Assembly (NCBI GenBank): GCA_015501055.1
Contig: JADNYV010000048.1
Coordinates: forward strand, 1-64,000
Direction: 5' to 3'
Length of the DNA stretch: 64,000 bases
Source: Mucidula mucida
Taxonomy: Eukaryota; Basidiomycota; Agaricomycetes; Agaricales; Physalacriaceae
Part shown: piece after piece, positions 12,691 through 21,107 of the stretch
Layout: each line of letters begins with the position of its first letter
Numbering within the stretch: position 1 is the first letter of the stretch
Translations under genes and position numbers: made by a program
The notes under the pieces: model-generated
What the model was told of the DNA's origin: nothing
Seen by the model: the letters and a program-made list of their open reading frames with translations, nothing else
Database searches by the model: none

Positions 12691-13139
12691 GAATTGAGCA
12701 CTCCTGCACGTCTCCTACTATGAACAGTAAACGCGCGAAATAGGCCAAGGTAACAGAAAATTCACCGCATTCGTCTCCTAGGACCTCCGTGAAATCTAGA
12801 CGCGAATCTGGGGGAATTGAGCTGTTGGTTGGCGTGGGTATTGAAGATCGTCAGCGGGCGAACCGACTTGGCTGAGAAAAAACTGGCAACGCACCTCGCT
12901 GTCCTTCTACGACTCGAACATTGCTCCTGGACTCTCGTTCTTCAGCAAATTATGAATCCGAATGTGGAGGAATTGAGCTGCTCTGTCTTTATATTGGCGT
13001 CTGTGTGACTCTTCGGCGTCCAAGCCACGCTTACATCTCTGTATTGCGACACGCTTCTGGCTGAAATCTCAGCGGGAACACTGGGCGCAAGACGGGATAG
13101 CTTACCCGAAAATTAAACCCGAATCTGGACGAATTGAGC
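12691..13139. repeat. Diverged spaced repeat around GAATTGAGC
   Basis: The core GAATTGAGC, preceded by a variable AATCTGGACG-like string, occurs at 12691, 12814, 12970 and 13131, and once more at 9977. Further similar strings surround it, such as CACCTC(A/G)CTGTCCTT at about 12605 and 12893. The pattern suggests old duplication of a 120-160-nt block, possibly repeated exons of a decayed minus-strand gene. No intact reading frame spans the copies. Confidence 0.5.
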
Positions 13140-13640
13140 GACTGTATGCGCGTCTCGCGAGGTGTCAACCTGGATGCGTTAACGGGACTAGACGAAATTT
13201 CAGTGTCGAAACCGCACAGAAGACAAGGTATGCTTACCATTCTGGCTGTATACGTTCCAAAGGCGCTAAAACGACAGAAATGAAGCAGACGAAGGAGGAC
13301 AAGAGAGACGGTGATGGGAGGGTTTAGGAAAGAAACAGTGCCTGTACTATGTATTCAAACACGGCACATTTCTCATTTCAGGGTTCTACAGTCTGCTTCT
13401 CAAGACCCTGCCCGTTGTACCGAAAGTTGATTTTCCTGTGGCACCCATGTTCAATGTTCACATCCGGTCTGTTCATGCAATTCTTGTGGATTTTGTGATT
13501 CAGCAGATACCCAAGATGGCGCTAAGACACCTTGCCATTCTGTGTACAAAGGTAAAATACCTCTGTTCCTAGAATGAACAAGGTATAAGCGGCTTATTGC
13601 GATGACGGAGGGGAGGATTTGTTGAGCTCGGAGAGGCAGT

Positions 13641-14677
13641 AGCAGAATAGGACGTCGAGTATATGTATGGGGAGCTACGAATCAACGCTCTCGAATGGTA
13701 CAGCGGACAAGTCGAACGGACGGAACGAAGTGTGGCGCACGGCGTGCCAAGTCCGTATACGTCAGTGGTCCGAGCGCGTTCAAGTCGGTATATAAGTCCC
13801 TTGGACGACAGCTTCTCTCTATACGGCACGGATCCTGGACCCCAAGAGCTAACCTTCCGTCCACTGGGACGGCCGCGGGGCACTTGGGGGAATCCCTGGG
13901 GACGTGCTAGACGTTCCACGCTGTGGTGCGCCGTCGAGCTCGACGTTCGGATAAAGTCCTCAGTGAGGCCAGTGGTCTTGTCAACCATTGTGAGTCAAGA
14001 GAAGCCCCGATTGGGGTTACTTTTCGGCTTATTTGGCCCATCTGGCCGGACCCGTCACGCTCGTACGCTGCACAAAAGCTGGACTTGGCTGGACTTGGGC
14101 TGTTTTTTGGTGTGTTTCGGCGTATGTTCTTTTTTGATGTTCAATTCTCTCACTTTTTACGACAGCAATCTCTTCTATCTGGCAGCCTCTTCCCCTTCAA
14201 AGCCCAGCTGCACACTCCTCTTCCTCGTCGAGCTACTCGCCGTCCGCGATGACCGAGGTGCACAGCCACCATCAGATCCTCGTACCTCCAACCATCAGCA
14301 GCGAAGACGCCCTCGAACACCACGGAGGACCACCCCCAAGAGGCGAGTTGAAGAGGGAGCGCACCAGCCAGACGCACTCACGAAGACGCCCTCATGGAGG
14401 AAGAGGCGAGCTGAAGAGGGAGACACGCAGCGCACGAGGGACGCACAGGCGAGTTGAAGAGGGAGATGGGAGGACACGCGAGAACACCTCAGGGAGACGC
14501 GACGCGAGGAGGCAGCACACGACATGGTACGCAGCAACCTACTATCTTTCCAATGCGCACTCATCCGCTTCAGGACACAATATTGTGCCATGCGTCATCC
14601 CAGTCGGGCGCCTTGACCAACGGAGCCCCAGTGGACACTGAGCATTCATATCTCGTTTGTCACCGTCGCGGTTCAAA
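13641..14677. other. Non-coding or decayed spacer left of block 2
   Basis: Contains a TATATAAG at about 13791 and open frames of up to 264 codons that change frame through simple sequence. None resembles a protein family. It ends at 14678, where near-identity with 4305 onward begins. Confidence 0.4.
14341..14465 (+). repeat. Three copies of a 19-nt motif
   Basis: AGGCGAG(T/C)TGAAGAGGGAG occurs at 14341-14359, 14404-14422 and 14447-14465. The sequence GAAGACGCCCTC is also repeated at about 14303 and 14381. In one frame the motif reads R-G-E-L-K-R-E, but the frame is not maintained between copies, so I regard it as a DNA repeat. Confidence 0.65.
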
Positions 14678-16478
14678 TCGCACTCTCAGCACGCGCCTGG
14701 ACTGCAGACCCAGTCATTTGACTGCACATCGCCTGACCTTTTGACAAACTCTGTCTTTATTGGTGTGTTCGCTATGCCCAAATCCAGTCTCAGTCTCACC
14801 TTTAACTTTTCAGACTGCAGTGAAGCCAATACTCCAGAATGGTGCAAACTAAGAAACCCGCGTTTCCTGCCCCTTCCATGGGCTCGAGATCGAGCTCTGC
14901 TCAAGCTCTTCCCACAAAGAAAAAGGGCGTCAAGAGCAACGCGGCTCTTTATCCCCCAAAACTATTGTCGAATGGACATGGTTCAACGACGCCAGTGCCT
15001 TCTCCACTATCCCAACCGAAAGTCGCCTCATATCCGCTGACGCCTCCTTCCAAGTCGCCAAAGAAGAAGACAAAGTCTAAAAAATCTATCACACCCGGGG
15101 AAAAGGCAAAGGCTCTCCCTGGTTCATCATTTGCGCGCATATTTCCCTATCTTCTCTTCGTGTTGACTGTGTACGCCGCTGCCGTATGCCCGAAGGATCT
15201 GACCACCTCAGACCCCGTATGCCAAGCCGTGTCTGCCTGGAAAGCCCAGGTCATGGAGCCCTATATCATGCCCCACATCGTCGAGATGCGCCAGGATCCC
15301 CGTATCCGGTACCTCGAGAATAGGGTTATCTTCCCCACGTACGACGCTGTCGTCATGCCTGCTTATGATGGCGTTCACACCGTCTATGACACCATCTGGA
15401 GCCCGTTCTACGACAAGACGTTGCTTCCATTCTACGACAACACTCTCCATCCCAAGCTTCGCCCCTATACGACGCAAGCTCACGTATATGTCGTGCGCCT
15501 GCGCCGCGCGGCATATCCATACGTGAAGCGCGTTTGGAGCTTTTATGACGCGGTATTGCCGTATATTGAGGAGGCATACGCTAGGCTGAAAACAGTATAT
15601 GCCTACTTGGAACCGCACGTCATAGACATTTATCATGCTGTCCTGCCATACATTCAAGACGCATATCGCAGTCTGATGCTACTTCTTCAGGACGCGAGGG
15701 ACAAGGCAAGAGGGCTTAGGAGGGTGTACGTCGATCCACATGTCGAGAAGATGTTGGCCAAGGTTAACGAGCGGCCTGTGAAAGTGGATGCTGAGATTTG
15801 AAGGTGGTTGGAAGTCTTTGGAACAGTAGTTGCGCGCCACTTTGGGGGGCGTGGACTGGTATTCACTCTTTACGGCACGCCACGAGCATTTTCCCAAGCT
15901 CAGCTTTGCCGTATTCCGCACAAGCCTGGGAAGTGCTCCAATATTGAGAATGACGCGGGGAGACAGACTAGCAAGTTATTTGTGGTTTGGAGAACACCTT
16001 TCGTATAACACTTGCCAAGGTAATTCTACGAGAAGTGGACGAAGTGGTATACATATGGTGCTAGCTGGGTGGACATGCAAGCTTTTAATGCTGTACAATA
16101 TTCTGTATATCTCATGAACAATTTGAGAGTCAAATGGAACACAGCCACATATTCACTTCTGTCTCTTGATGTTCATCATTGTTAGCTTCAACCGTGGCTT
16201 TGCTCACTTTGAATCACTTTCTCTCTAGGAAGGACTAGACTCATCATCAAGAAACAGACTGAATCTTCGAGCGGAGCCCAATTGTACCCATTCTGCAGCG
16301 CCCAAAACTTCTGGAGAGCGGCCGATACATACGTATTCAGGAACCCCCACGATGCTTGTCAGTGCATTCTGACGTGGAATCTGATATCTTAGTTGACCTA
16401 GGTTCAGTCTCTTCACACCGTGACCAGGGGTTTTATCATCCTGATGCCTGTCAGTGCATTCTGACAGACACCATCATG
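14678..16478. repeat. Duplicated block, copy 2 (gene A only)
   Basis: Near-identical to 4305-6125 in the same orientation, about 10.4 kb away. The right edge coincides with the start of a copia LTR at 16477, next to the position where gene B would begin (ATG at 16476-16478). The left edge has no visible element end. Confidence 0.9.
14839..15801 (+). CDS. Gene A: single-pass membrane protein with periodic helical tail (copy 2)
   Basis: A 320-residue ORF whose predicted protein is the same as that of 4484-5446. The one nucleotide difference I noticed in the CDS is a synonymous AGG/AGA change near residue 17. The features are those of copy 1: a basic Pro/Ser-rich N-terminus, a hydrophobic segment at about 101-117, two cysteines (117 and 128) and a Tyr/Pro-rich amphipathic repeat tail. 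The leader differs from copy 1 by small deletions, so expression could differ. Identity this high over 1.8 kb implies a recent duplication, gene conversion, or an assembly duplication. Confidence 0.75.
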   Translation: MVQTKKPAFPAPSMGSRSSSAQALPTKKKGVKSNAALYPPKLLSNGHGSTTPVPSPLSQPKVASYPLTPPSKSPKKKTKSKKSITPGEKAKALPGSSFARIFPYLLFVLTVYAAAVCPKDLTTSDPVCQAVSAWKAQVMEPYIMPHIVEMRQDPRIRYLENRVIFPTYDAVVMPAYDGVHTVYDTIWSPFYDKTLLPFYDNTLHPKLRPYTTQAHVYVVRLRRAAYPYVKRVWSFYDAVLPYIEEAYARLKTVYAYLEPHVIDIYHAVLPYIQDAYRSLMLLLQDARDKARGLRRVYVDPHVEKMLAKVNERPVKVDAEI

Positions 16479-17057
16479 TTGGAAGTTGATCCGACACGTA
16501 CTGGCGGTGATTTCCTTTTCTAGTCATGAACTCCTATACGTACCTATATAACCATCCCAATCGTTTCATCTCACCTCAGTCGTTTCCATCACTCGTGTGC
16601 GACTGAGGTGAGCTTATACCATTGTACTCATACTACTTATACTTACGGACATTCCAGATAAGCTTACAATATCCTTTATCCTACTTTAGGTACGGTGTCG
16701 ACTCAATACAGTCATTTCCATCACTCGTGTGCGACTGAGATAAGCTTACAATATCCTTTATCCTACTTTAGGTTATGGGCCCCGAAGCGTAAATCTCTAC
16801 AAGTCAATAACACACACATACCCGTTTACCCACAAACGACTCACACACACCAATACCCACACACACACCACTTAACCATCCCACCCACACACAACCCCTA
16901 TGTCATCTGGAATCCCAACCATACCCCAGTTCGTCTACGAGCTGATGCTCAAGAATGACAAGACAAATTGGGCCTCGTTCAAGATCCGAATCGAGCAGTC
17001 CGCCACCCGAACAGGGCTCAAAGGCTACATCACTGGAGATATCTCTCGCCCACCCAT
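16477..17057 (+). mobile_element. Ty1/copia element fragment: 5' LTR, leader and gag start
   Basis: Begins with TGTTGGAAGTTG, a typical copia LTR start, and has a TATATAA at about 16541. A 35-nt string (GATAAGCTTACAATATCC and on) is repeated at 16657-16691 and 16739-16773, so the LTR or leader contains an internal duplication; I cannot place the LTR end exactly. An ATG at 16900 opens a gag frame (W-A-S-F-K-I-R-I-E-Q) resembling the N-terminus of copia gag polyproteins. After 52 codons it is cut by a gypsy LTR at 17058. No pol and no 3' LTR remain in this window. Confidence 0.75.
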
Positions 17058-17587
17058 TGTTATGAATCGCCATATTTTCACATTTTCACATCTTATCATA
17101 TCTTATCGGGGGGCTTGTCTTATCAACCAACGGACCGTTTCATCATTTGTTTTGTCACCGATCGTACTCCTTTTCATTACCGAAGCCGTACTCATGTCGG
17201 ACACACACCCAACACATGGATGACATCATACATGCTGATACCTCATGGACTTCCTATTGTATACACACCACCGACACTCGTAGCACACATGGTTGTTTCA
17301 GTATTATTACTTACATGCAGTTACCACTCGTATTTAATGGTTTCATGGACTAGTAGCATACAACACTGGGTCAAGGGCGTGGAGTTATCCCTAGCGGAAA
17401 CACGTATGGACAAGGAGTCCCAAACACAGGCTTACTAGTATATAAGCAGTAGTATAGTATCATTGTACTTTAGTTCCGATCTCGTTTATACACCTGGCCT
17501 AGCCTAGTCTTACGAACACGAATGTTTTCTTCCTTAGTTCTTGCTGTGGTACCTGGTTGAGTCTCGTGGCTTAGTCAGTTGCTAACA
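17058..17587 (+). repeat. Gy-A 5' LTR
   Basis: Perfect TGTTA/TAACA ends. A TATATAAG at 17439-17446 lies 32 nt upstream of TAGTTCCGATCT (17471-17482), the likely transcript start. The LTR matches 59763-60291 and 54524-55039 on the other strand. Confidence 0.9.
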
Positions 17588-17589
17588 GA

Positions 17590-17601
17590 AGATCGGAACT
17601 A
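17590..17601 (+). promoter_or_regulatory. Putative self-primer binding site of Gy-A
   Basis: AGATCGGAACTA lies two bases after the LTR end. It is the exact 12-nt reverse complement of TAGTTCCGATCT (17471-17482) at the predicted 5' end of the transcript. A tRNA-type TGG start is absent. This arrangement matches the self-priming mode known from the Tf1/sushi group. Confidence 0.7.
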
Positions 17602-18184
17602 CTTTCTACCACCTACCACACATCCCTGATCGTCGATCAGCACTTCGCTGTTTGATCATCACACATTTCCCCATTCCCTTTCCTGTTTACAGATCGACGG
17701 ATTCCTAATTCCAGCGCACATCCGCATACATGTGTATTGGTCCCAGTAGCGCCGGCTAACAGTTAGAGATAACTGCCTCGGGTGCTGGAAGTAGCCGCTC
17801 TCACGAGAACAAACTTTTGGCAGTTGCACTTCAGTGGGCGCTGTTTACGGGTCAACCCCCGTTCCCAGGAAAACTTTGGCTTACCTCACACCAGAGAGAT
17901 GTCGGCTGGGCAATTGCGAACTTGTGACGAGCTCTTGGGCTCCGTAGATACGTAGTCAGTAGTCGGTAAAATAGCGTAGACAGTTACAATACCTACCTAC
18001 TTTACTTACCTTACGATACACACCATGATTCCCCACCCTACCAAGTCCTGGATTCTATCTCAGATCTAGGCGACTCCTCCTTATTCATCCAAACCTCTAT
18101 TCCCTCACCCGTTTCATCAAAATCCGCATCTCCCATATCCCCACTTTCACCCTTTCACTCTCCGATCCTATCACCCCGATCATC

Positions 18185-19114
18185 ATGTCCAACGAAGCAC
18201 CCAAAACCGCTCCTCACACACCCGCTCATCATGCCGATGTTGAAATCAAAGGCCAATCCCTTGTCAACAAGCCTTACGACTATGACGGGGACAAGTCCAA
18301 GTACAAGAGCTGGTGGCGATCGATGTTCACATATATCCGTGACAAGAAGAACAACCTCACATCTGACTCCGAAAGGATCGATGTTGTTCTCTCCTACATC
18401 CGAGGAGATCACGTAGATGCATGGGTCCAGAACTACTCGGACCAGAACTTCGACGAGGAAGAAGAGGAATGGACAGTCTCTTGGACGGAGTTCAAGGAAG
18501 ACTTGAAGGAGCGATTTGTGGATTCCAACCTTGCGCGAGACGCGCAAGACCAGATCAAGCGGTTGCGCCAGGGGCAAGACACCGCTCAAGATTTCTTCCA
18601 GAAGTTCGAGGTCCTGCTCACTCAGGCAGGATATTCAAAGGATGACACATTTGTTGTGCGACTTCTCGAGACCAACGTCAACGAGAAGATCATTGATCAG
18701 ATCTATGGTAGCCGAGACGGGTTGCCAGAGAAGTACAAGGATTGGAAGGCACAGATCCTTCAGATTGATCAGCTGTGGAGAAGACGGGCGGCAAGCAAGA
18801 GGTCCGGCATGCAGTCCCGACCCCAAGCTCCGCAGGCGGCTACATCGAGAGCCAATCCTACGAACCCACCCCCAACGCCGATCACACAACGAGATGCCAC
18901 CGGTGTTACCTATGGAGGAGCCGGCAGGCCGATGGACATTGACAATGCACGTCAAAGAGGACTTTGTTTCAGCTGTGGCGAACACGGCCATGTCAGCAGG
19001 TTCTGTCCCAAGAAGGGTCGACCCCAGACGATTCGGGGCCTATGGACCGAAATGAATGACGAAGAGAAGAGGAAGTTGGCCGAAGAGCTGGGTTTTGCGA
19101 AGCTCCCACAGTAG
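18185..19114 (+). CDS. Gy-A gag polyprotein (copy 1)
   Basis: A 309-codon intact frame. The N-terminal two thirds are a charged gag domain (W-W-R-S-M-F-T-Y-I, then a D-A-W-V-Q-N segment), followed by a basic Pro/Arg-rich linker. A CCHC zinc knuckle near residue 262 reads C-F-S-C-G-E-H-G-H-V-S-R-F-C. Gag packages the element RNA into cytoplasmic virus-like particles. The heptamer GGGTTTT (19090-19096) lies six codons before the stop and could move ribosomes into pol. It is almost the same protein as that at 58233-59162. Confidence 0.9.
   Translation: MSNEAPKTAPHTPAHHADVEIKGQSLVNKPYDYDGDKSKYKSWWRSMFTYIRDKKNNLTSDSERIDVVLSYIRGDHVDAWVQNYSDQNFDEEEEEWTVSWTEFKEDLKERFVDSNLARDAQDQIKRLRQGQDTAQDFFQKFEVLLTQAGYSKDDTFVVRLLETNVNEKIIDQIYGSRDGLPEKYKDWKAQILQIDQLWRRRAASKRSGMQSRPQAPQAATSRANPTNPPPTPITQRDATGVTYGGAGRPMDIDNARQRGLCFSCGEHGHVSRFCPKKGRPQTIRGLWTEMNDEEKRKLAEELGFAKLPQ
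19090..19096 (+). promoter_or_regulatory. Putative -1 frameshift slippery site (gag to pol)
   Basis: G-GGT-TTT fits the X-XXY-YYZ rule in the gag frame. The -1 frame is open from here through the gag stop into the pol reading frame (…S-S-R-K-G-L-S-D-A-E-S…). The same heptamer occurs in the other copy at 58251-58257. Confidence 0.6.
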
Positions 19115-19497
19115 ACGCAGTCCTGCCGGAGCAGTCATCAAGGAAAGGGTTGTCAGATGCAGAATCTATTTACAGTACGGGTACTGAAACATCTAAAATA
19201 TCATCGACGACTTTACCACCAAAACCTGCGAAAGAAAGATTTGAGCCAAATACGCCCAAGTGGATCGCACAACGGCTAAGAGAGGATGACGTGCCGAGAG
19301 CAGTGGGAATTTTGAGAGCATGGATGCATATATACATGCCTTGAACATCTCATATGCTCAATCAAGCAAGTCCCGCAAGACTTGATGAGGCACTCAACTC
19401 AAACCTTCTCCCGTCGACGCGAATCTATGTTGCCGGACACCTCTCTCGCTCGGCGTTAATTCCGTCCGCATGCAGATCATCAAATCCGTGTGAGTAC

Positions 19498-19504
19498 TAT
19501 ATAA
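19498..19504 (+). promoter_or_regulatory. TATA box of the reductase gene
   Basis: TATATAA about 60 nt upstream of the ATG at 19560. It lies in unique sequence right of the truncated gypsy element. Confidence 0.5.
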
Positions 19505-19559
19505 ACAACGCTTATGAATGAGTTGACGTCCTCTATCTTCATTCACTTTCTATCTGTCA

Positions 19560-20909
19560 ATGCCTGCACTCGCAAACATCAACGCTACCATCCTCGTCAC
19601 TGGTGCGAACGGCTTCCTCGCTACCTACATCGTTGGGGACCTTCTCAAGAAGGGATACACCGTTTACGCAGCGGTCCGCTCGGAGGCGAAGGGCGCCCAT
19701 CTTCTCGAGCTCTACAAAGCGTATGGTGATAAACTCAAGTTGGTTATTGTGGAGAATATCACGAAGGTTTGTTTTTCCTCGATCTTGTTGCGTAAGCATT
19801 GACTGGGTGACAGGTAGGAGCCTTCGACGAAGCAGTCAAGGGTGTGCAAGGCATCGTACATACCGCCACCCCAATGACTCTGGCAGCCTCTCATCCAAGC
19901 GGTAAGTTGTGCTTCAGGCCTCGTAGAATTCAGTGAACTCACCTGCCCTAGAACTCATTGATCCCGCTGTTGGAGGTGTCACCGGAATCCTGAACAGCGC
20001 TCTGAAGAACGGGTACGGACTTTTCATCTTGATTGATCATTAAATGATGTGTTGACTGTATCTAGTACCTCCCTTGAGCGTGTGGTCATCACCTCGTCTT
20101 GTGCGGCAATTGCTGTTTTCTCCATGGACAAAGTGACACTTTCCGAAACGGACTGGAACGAGCTGCCGCTCAAAGCTTGCGAGGAACAAGGCAAAGACAC
20201 ATCGGTAGCTGATATGTATTGCGCAAGCAAGGTTTTGTCTGAGAGAGGTTCGTCTCTTCTCCTTTTTTTGTCTCGTTAGTACTAACGTTACGCATAACAG
20301 CTGCATGGACGTTCGTCGAACAGCACAAAGCCGAGGTCAAGTGGGACCTGACGGTCCTGTGCCCACCTTGGATATTCGGGGTATGTTTTCCTCCTTTATC
20401 TCCATATCAGCTACTTGAGCAATTCATTCACAGCCTCCGACTCATGCTGTTTCTGAGGTCGCTTCGCTCGGGTATTCTCTCGTCTCATGGTACAACGCCA
20501 TCATCAATGGCGACTTCCAGGGGTACCCCCCATTGATTGCTCCAGGCCAAGCATGGGTCGACGTGCGCGATGTCGCGCTCTCGCATGTCGCTGCTCTCGA
20601 GGTGCCAGCAGCGGGTGGCGAGCGCATCATCTTGGCGGCGAGTTCTTTCGTTTGGCAGGAGTTTTGTACGTGAGCTTGGTACTGGACTACACGAACATCA
20701 CTCAGCTGTTGTTTACAGTGGACGAGGCTAATGCGCTGACGCCGGCGCCGTATACGAAGAAACCCCTGGCCAAGGGAACGCCTGGAGATGCAGTTCATGG
20801 CATTACCTTTGATATGACCAAGGAAAAGAAGATTTTTAGTAGGAAGTTTAGAACGATGGAGGAAACTGCAAGGGATTTGTTGGCTGATTTTGAGAAGCGG
20901 GGGTGGTAA
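19560..20909 (+). CDS. NAD(P)-dependent extended short-chain reductase (dihydroflavonol-reductase/GRE2-like)
   Basis: Seven exons: 19560-19766, 19814-19901, 19952-20012, 20066-20247, 20301-20380, 20434-20665 and 20719-20909. All introns are 47-53 nt and all junctions keep phase, giving 346 residues. The N-terminal nucleotide-binding motif T-G-A-N-G-F-L-A spans residues 14-21. The catalytic Y-x-x-x-K is Y170-C-A-S-K174, with T-S-S at 128-130 upstream. This is the extended SDR fold of cinnamyl/dihydroflavonol/methylglyoxal reductases, which reduce carbonyl substrates with NADPH in the cytosol. The substrate cannot be read from sequence. The gene lies between a truncated retrotransposon and duplicated block 3, and appears intact. 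Confidence 0.88.
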
Positions 20910-21107
20910 ACGGTCTGCTGGAGTACGAAATGTCTGTTTTGAAAGTTCAAATGTTGTCTTCAAACTTGATTGCCTTGGAAGTGCTATTTGACTAAACTCC
21001 CAAAAAAAAAAGCAAGGACAGCGTCAAACGTTGAGGCATATAGATTTTCAACTTTGAAGCCTGCGTACAACCTAAAGCACCGTTTTCCACCCCTGCCTTA
21101 TCAGCGC

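Larger units (their letters stand above)
8227..13640. other. Eroded, gene-poor stretch with diverged repeats
   Basis: No gene could be assembled with confidence. Coding-like pieces occur on the minus strand: 9409-9270 begins with an ATG and a plausible exon, 8640-8500 reads 40 or more residues without stops, and 11585-11316 and 12440-11922 are moderate ORFs. Donors and acceptors between them do not join in phase. The sequence may hold one or more decayed multi-exon genes. Short diverged repeats inside it are listed separately. Confidence 0.45.
17058..19327 (+). mobile_element. Ty3/gypsy element, 3'-truncated (family Gy-A, copy 1)
   Basis: The 5' LTR is 17058-17587 (530 bp) with terminal TGTTA...TAACA. 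It is followed by a priming site, a leader of about 600 nt, gag (18185-19114) and the first part of pol, read in the -1 frame. Similarity to the complete minus-strand copy at 54524-60291 stops at 19327, shortly after the pol start, so protease, reverse transcriptase, integrase and the 3' LTR are missing. It is inserted in the copia gag frame, so it is younger than the copia insertion. The 5-bp string left of it is CCCAT; the matching right target copy is lost. Confidence 0.85.

Noticed and set aside
14660..14690. tRNA T-arm-like GTTCAAATC
   Set aside because: No matching acceptor stem, D-arm or anticodon arm could be folded around it.
19150..19344. 64-codon ORF right of gag as a separate small gene
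   Set aside because: It is the N-terminus of pol in the -1 frame, cut by the element truncation at 19327; the last residues are host sequence.
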